Source of the DNA: Caenicola sp034331105
Lineage (GTDB): Bacteria; Synergistota; Synergistia; Synergistales; Synergistaceae
NCBI GenBank assembly: GCA_034331105.1
Contig: JAXQGB010000015.1
Span: forward strand, 186,001-250,000
Length of the DNA stretch: 64,000 nucleotides
Direction of reading: 5' to 3'
In this document: positions 61,349-64,000 of the stretch, piece after piece
Numbering within the stretch: the stretch's first letter is position 1
How the letters are laid out: each line of letters starts with the position of its first letter
The notes under the pieces: generated by a model
Told to the model about the DNA's origin: nothing
Seen by the model: only the letters and a program-made list of their open reading frames with translations
The model's database searches: none
Program-made: the position numbers and the translations under genes

Positions 61349-62470
61349 ATGAATATCTCGATTTCACGAAAGATGGTGGAAATGATGTCCCTAATATTCC
61401 AGGATCTTCCTGAGGAAATTATCATCCTTTCAAAAAAAATATATGAGAGGCATTTTGAAGCAGATCCGAAGCTTGCAGACGAGTACGACAACAGGCAGAA
61501 GAGAATGATGTACAACGACATCCTCTACAATCTGGGATACCTTGATGCCGCGGTAAGACTAGGGGATGAAAAGATATTCACTGAGTACTCGATCTGGCTT
61601 TACAGGCTGCTCTGCCATCTGATGAAAGGCCTCAGCAGGGAGAGGATCCGTGATCAGATGACCGGACACTTCTCAGTTATGAAGTCGGCAGTGCTGGAAG
61701 ACCCTTTTTTTTATGAAAAGGAAAAGGCCGCAGGGTTCATCGACCTTGCTATAGAGGCCACTGTCAGGGACTGCGATGAGTATTCGGAGTCCGAAGACTT
61801 TAGTATGACTGAACACTTCGAGATAAAAAAGAAATATCTGGAAACACTGCTGAACAACGACACAAAGAAAGCGATGGACTATATCAGCGACACTCTGAAA
61901 TCGGGCGCAAAGCTTGAAGAAATATACAAGATACTTGAAAGCGCAATGCACGACGTAGGCGAACTATGGCACAAAAACAAGATATCCGTGGACAAGGAAC
62001 ACTATATAACCTCAGCAACACAGACAGCCATGTCGCAATTCTATCCTTTAATATATTCGAAAACAGAAAAGAACGGATATCTTCTTCTCTCTTCCGCTGT
62101 GGGGAGCGAACTCCACGAGATGGGCGTAAGGATGATATCCGACCTCTTCGAATATAACGGCTGGGACACGATATATCTTGGCGCTGCTGTTCCCAGGGGG
62201 AATATCCTTAACTCAATAGAAGAAAACAGGCCAGACCTGATCGCGCTCTCTGTGACCATGCCTCCCCATCTTGTGCTCTGCAAAGAAATAGTCGATTCCA
62301 TCAGGGAGCTCTACCCGAAGGTTATGATCGCAGTCGGCGGGATGGCTTTCAAATCTACCGAGAAAATATGGGAAAAGTGGAATGTAGACGTATATGCAGA
62401 GGATGCACAACAGCTTCTTGAGTGGGCTCAAAGGGTAATTGCGGAAAAGGCAGCAGGAAAAAGGATTTGA
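61349..62470 (+). CDS. Cobalamin-binding sensory protein with CarH-like residues
   Basis: This protein of about 373 residues has an N-terminal all-helical domain (about 1-150) of unknown role, a four-helix B12-cap domain (about 165-240) and a C-terminal Rossmann B12-binding domain (about 245-365). W207-H208, E217-H218 reproduce the W-x9-EH motif with the adjacent His of the CarH photoreceptor (W131, H132, E141, H142 in Thermus, from memory). ELHEMG carries H256 as candidate lower axial ligand. There is no DNA-binding domain. It is coupled to a diguanylate cyclase by a 4-bp overlap. The start is uncertain (61349 to 61385); TTG 61301 lies in repeat DNA. Confidence 0.85.
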   Translation: MNISISRKMVEMMSLIFQDLPEEIIILSKKIYERHFEADPKLADEYDNRQKRMMYNDILYNLGYLDAAVRLGDEKIFTEYSIWLYRLLCHLMKGLSRERIRDQMTGHFSVMKSAVLEDPFFYEKEKAAGFIDLAIEATVRDCDEYSESEDFSMTEHFEIKKKYLETLLNNDTKKAMDYISDTLKSGAKLEEIYKILESAMHDVGELWHKNKISVDKEHYITSATQTAMSQFYPLIYSKTEKNGYLLLSSAVGSELHEMGVRMISDLFEYNGWDTIYLGAAVPRGNILNSIEENRPDLIALSVTMPPHLVLCKEIVDSIRELYPKVMIAVGGMAFKSTEKIWEKWNVDVYAEDAQQLLEWAQRVIAEKAAGKRI

Positions 62471-63513
62471 TCAGCTTACTGGTATATACAGATACTGACG
62501 GGATCATCAATGAGATCAGGCTGAGCGAACCTCCCTATCTCATTTCAAGGCTCAATGTGCCTCTATCAGGAATATTCAATGATGCTGAAAAGGAGAGGAT
62601 CAATGACATTCTTACAGGGATCCGTGGGACGAATATAGAAGACCTCCCGATCTTCACACTGAAAGACAAGGGATTGCCCATCAGGCTCCACATATCGACC
62701 GCCGGCAAGAGAAAGATAGTATTCGGGATCGATGATGATTCGTTCCTGCAGATCAGCGAAAATACAACAATGAAAAGGCTTCTCCGCGACCTTGTCTCTG
62801 CCTTCAACATCAGCTCAGGGGAGATACAGATGCTCGACAAGGAAATGGTCCAGATGAACTTCGAACAGATCCAGATGCTAAACAACAGGCTTGTAAACAC
62901 GGAGAGGGTACTGCAAAGGGAGCGGGCAAAGCTCCAGGTACTTAACAAGGAGCTAAACAACAGGCTGGTCAAGGATGCACTTACGGGTCTTGTAAGCCGT
63001 TACCAGTACCGTGCCGAGATCGAGCATACGATAGCATCGGCCCCAAATGAGAGGGGCATCTTCGTATTCATCGACATCGACGATTTCAAAAAAGTCAACG
63101 ACACACACGGGCATCAGATAGGTGATATGTACCTGATCGAATTTGCAAACAGGCTTCAGGCGATACCCATAGAGGGCTCTGTCAAAATGAGGATATCTGG
63201 TGACGAATTCGGCTTCTTCGCTCACCGGATAACAGGGGACGTAACAGATGAAATGGCACATATATGGGAACTTATCAGAAGCCACATACTTTTTGGGCCT
63301 ATCAAGACAGAAGGCGGCGACATACCCCTGTCGGTAAGCGCGGGTATGGCATGTTACGGCGAAGACACAACAGACATTTACGATCTAATAGAATATGCTG
63401 ACTTCGCTATGTACATTGCTAAAAGGTCGGGCAAAAACCAATATGCTGTTTTCGATCTGGAAGACTACGAAAAAACAAAAGAAGAAAAAAATCAGGCTCT
63501 GGGTCGGATCTGA
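62467..63513 (+). CDS. Diguanylate cyclase (PAS-like plus GGDEF)
   Basis: This protein of 348 residues has an N-terminal PAS-like segment (about 1-95), a coiled coil (about 105-165) and a GGDEF domain. The metal-site DIDDFKKVND and the active-site SGDEF (S244 to F248) are intact, so it should make c-di-GMP; the first Gly is Ser, which some active enzymes share. No RxxD inhibitory site precedes it. The start is TTG 62467, eight bases after AGGA, with its bases overlapping the TGA of the B12-binding gene; an upstream GTG at 62422 is less likely. It is the last gene before repeat island 3. Confidence 0.9.
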   Translation: MISLLVYTDTDGIINEIRLSEPPYLISRLNVPLSGIFNDAEKERINDILTGIRGTNIEDLPIFTLKDKGLPIRLHISTAGKRKIVFGIDDDSFLQISENTTMKRLLRDLVSAFNISSGEIQMLDKEMVQMNFEQIQMLNNRLVNTERVLQRERAKLQVLNKELNNRLVKDALTGLVSRYQYRAEIEHTIASAPNERGIFVFIDIDDFKKVNDTHGHQIGDMYLIEFANRLQAIPIEGSVKMRISGDEFGFFAHRITGDVTDEMAHIWELIRSHILFGPIKTEGGDIPLSVSAGMACYGEDTTDIYDLIEYADFAMYIAKRSGKNQYAVFDLEDYEKTKEEKNQALGRI

Positions 63514-63521
63514 TCTACTCT

Positions 63522-63640
63522 GGGGATTTGCGACGAAACCAGTCGCGGTGAATTTGCGGCGCTACAATGGTGAAACGGCAGGAGAGTGCTTCCTGCGTGA
63601 AGCTGCGACAAAAGCTGTCGCGTGAATCGATGGTGAAGCA
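63522..63640 (+). repeat. Palindrome array 3 (degenerate)
   Basis: GGTGAA or CGTGAA linkers recur at 63547, 63569, 63596, 63621 and 63632. They separate palindromes GCGAC/GTCGC (twice, with loops GAAACCA and AAAAGCT) and GCAGGA/TCCTGC. Spacing is 22-27 bp except at the last linker, 11 bp on. The pattern matches arrays 1 and 2 but has drifted further. Confidence 0.7.
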
Positions 63641-63727
63641 ATTGTTTCTCTTGCAGTCAGACAATGGTCAAACTTTGTCAAGCTATAGGCAAACAGTCGT
63701 TTGGACTCAAAAGAACTAACCCCTTGA

Positions 63728-63848
63728 CGTCGTCCCCGAGTGCTTAAATCGTGAGAGCACCGTTTTCCGTCAGGAAAACTTTTAAATTATCCTTAGTGCC
63801 CGAACTATTTCGAGTGCGTTTCGAGATTGGGGATACGGGTTTAGAATC
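63728..63848 (+). mobile_element. MITE-like element, copy 3 (partial)
   Basis: The left terminal repeat (CGTCGTCCCCGAGTGC), the GTTTTCC-GTCA-GGAAAAC hairpin and the CCTTAGTGCCCGAAC block match copy 1 closely, then similarity fades after 63848. The right terminal repeat is missing, so it is truncated. Confidence 0.72.
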
Positions 63849-64000
63849 TTGGGGTGCACCTCTTCCACGTCTCCCCGGTATGTACTTGGTGTAACTACCA
63901 GCCGATTCGCGCAACTCGTAACTCGTTGGCTCTCTGGCCGTGAGCCGGGGCCCATTCTTTTGATTTTCCGATTTCTAAGTGGACATAAATACCAAAACAT
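63849..64000 (+). other. Window end, no gene recognised
   Basis: CGTCTCCCCGGTATG at 63868-63882 differs by one base from a terminal repeat of copy 2, so another element may begin here. No credible gene or RNA is visible; a 72-residue frame on the minus strand crosses repeat DNA. Confidence 0.4.

Noticed and set aside
63782..64000. A 72-codon minus-strand frame at the right edge
   Set aside because: It runs through the truncated repeat element and has no recognisable features, although a partial gene beyond the edge cannot be excluded.

Overview
The window comes from an anaerobic, amino-acid-fermenting bacterium. The best guess is Synergistota (near Cloacibacillus, Synergistes or Aminobacterium). 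This is inferred from a V-type rather than F-type ATPase operon, TAXI-type TRAP transport with CoA-transferase/thiolase catabolism, a giant 2-hydroxyacyl-CoA dehydratase activase, a diderm-type SPOR/FtsQ division set and frequent TTG/GTG starts behind strong Shine-Dalgarno sites. No 16S rRNA is present, so the assignment is unproven.

Region 1 (1-24.65 kb, all minus strand) is one tightly packed division and cell-wall cluster, transcribed from mraZ near 24.6 kb leftward: mraZ-rsmH-ftsL-ftsI-murE2-murE1-murF-mraY-murD-ftsW-murG-murC-murB-ftsQ-ftsA-ftsZ. It runs on into a radical SAM gene, a SPOR-domain gene and molybdenum cofactor genes (moeA, a moeA-PBP fusion, and moaA cut by the left edge). 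Four 10-bp repeats in front of mraZ look like its own operator. MurE is duplicated in tandem, and the two copies differ at the two arginines that hold diaminopimelate in E. coli MurE.

Region 2 (24.8-34.15 kb, minus) holds rnpB (RNase P RNA) with a perfect 40-nt terminator palindrome, then a nine-gene V-ATPase operon (H/G-I-K-E-C-F-A-B-D). Its K subunit carries the residues of the Enterococcus hirae sodium site. Region 3 (34.2-41.65 kb, minus) is an MBL hydrolase followed by AddB- and AddA-like recombination nucleases, both with candidate Fe-S cysteines.

Region 4 (41.65-46.8 kb) is accessory. It has a repeat island, an ABC transporter pair without a binding protein, a flavin reductase-like protein, a 50-aa zinc-ribbon-like protein, a small membrane gene broken in a TA repeat, a flavodoxin-ferredoxin protein and an SDR enzyme. 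Region 5 (46.9-55.0 kb) is a catabolic operon: class III aminotransferase, TAXI binding protein, fused TRAP permease, 3-oxoacid CoA-transferase A and B, and thiolase. A divergent RpiR regulator sits beside it. Together the enzymes would convert a beta-amino acid such as 3-aminobutyrate to acetyl-CoA. Region 6 (55.05-59.3 kb) is a ~1400-aa dehydratase activase.

Region 7 (59.3-64 kb) contains a small hypothetical, a cupin, another hypothetical, and a translationally coupled pair: a CarH-like B12-binding protein and a diguanylate cyclase. The pair is embedded in a second and third repeat island. The islands at 41.7-42.2, 60.9-61.3 and 63.5-64.0 kb share three modules: ~195-bp MITE-like units with terminal inverted repeats, arrays of varied short palindromes spaced by a constant GGNGAATT about every 25 bp, and short runs of GGCAAGC at helical (10-11 bp) spacing. 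The B12/GGDEF pair, the palindrome arrays and the divergent MurE pair are the most unusual signals.
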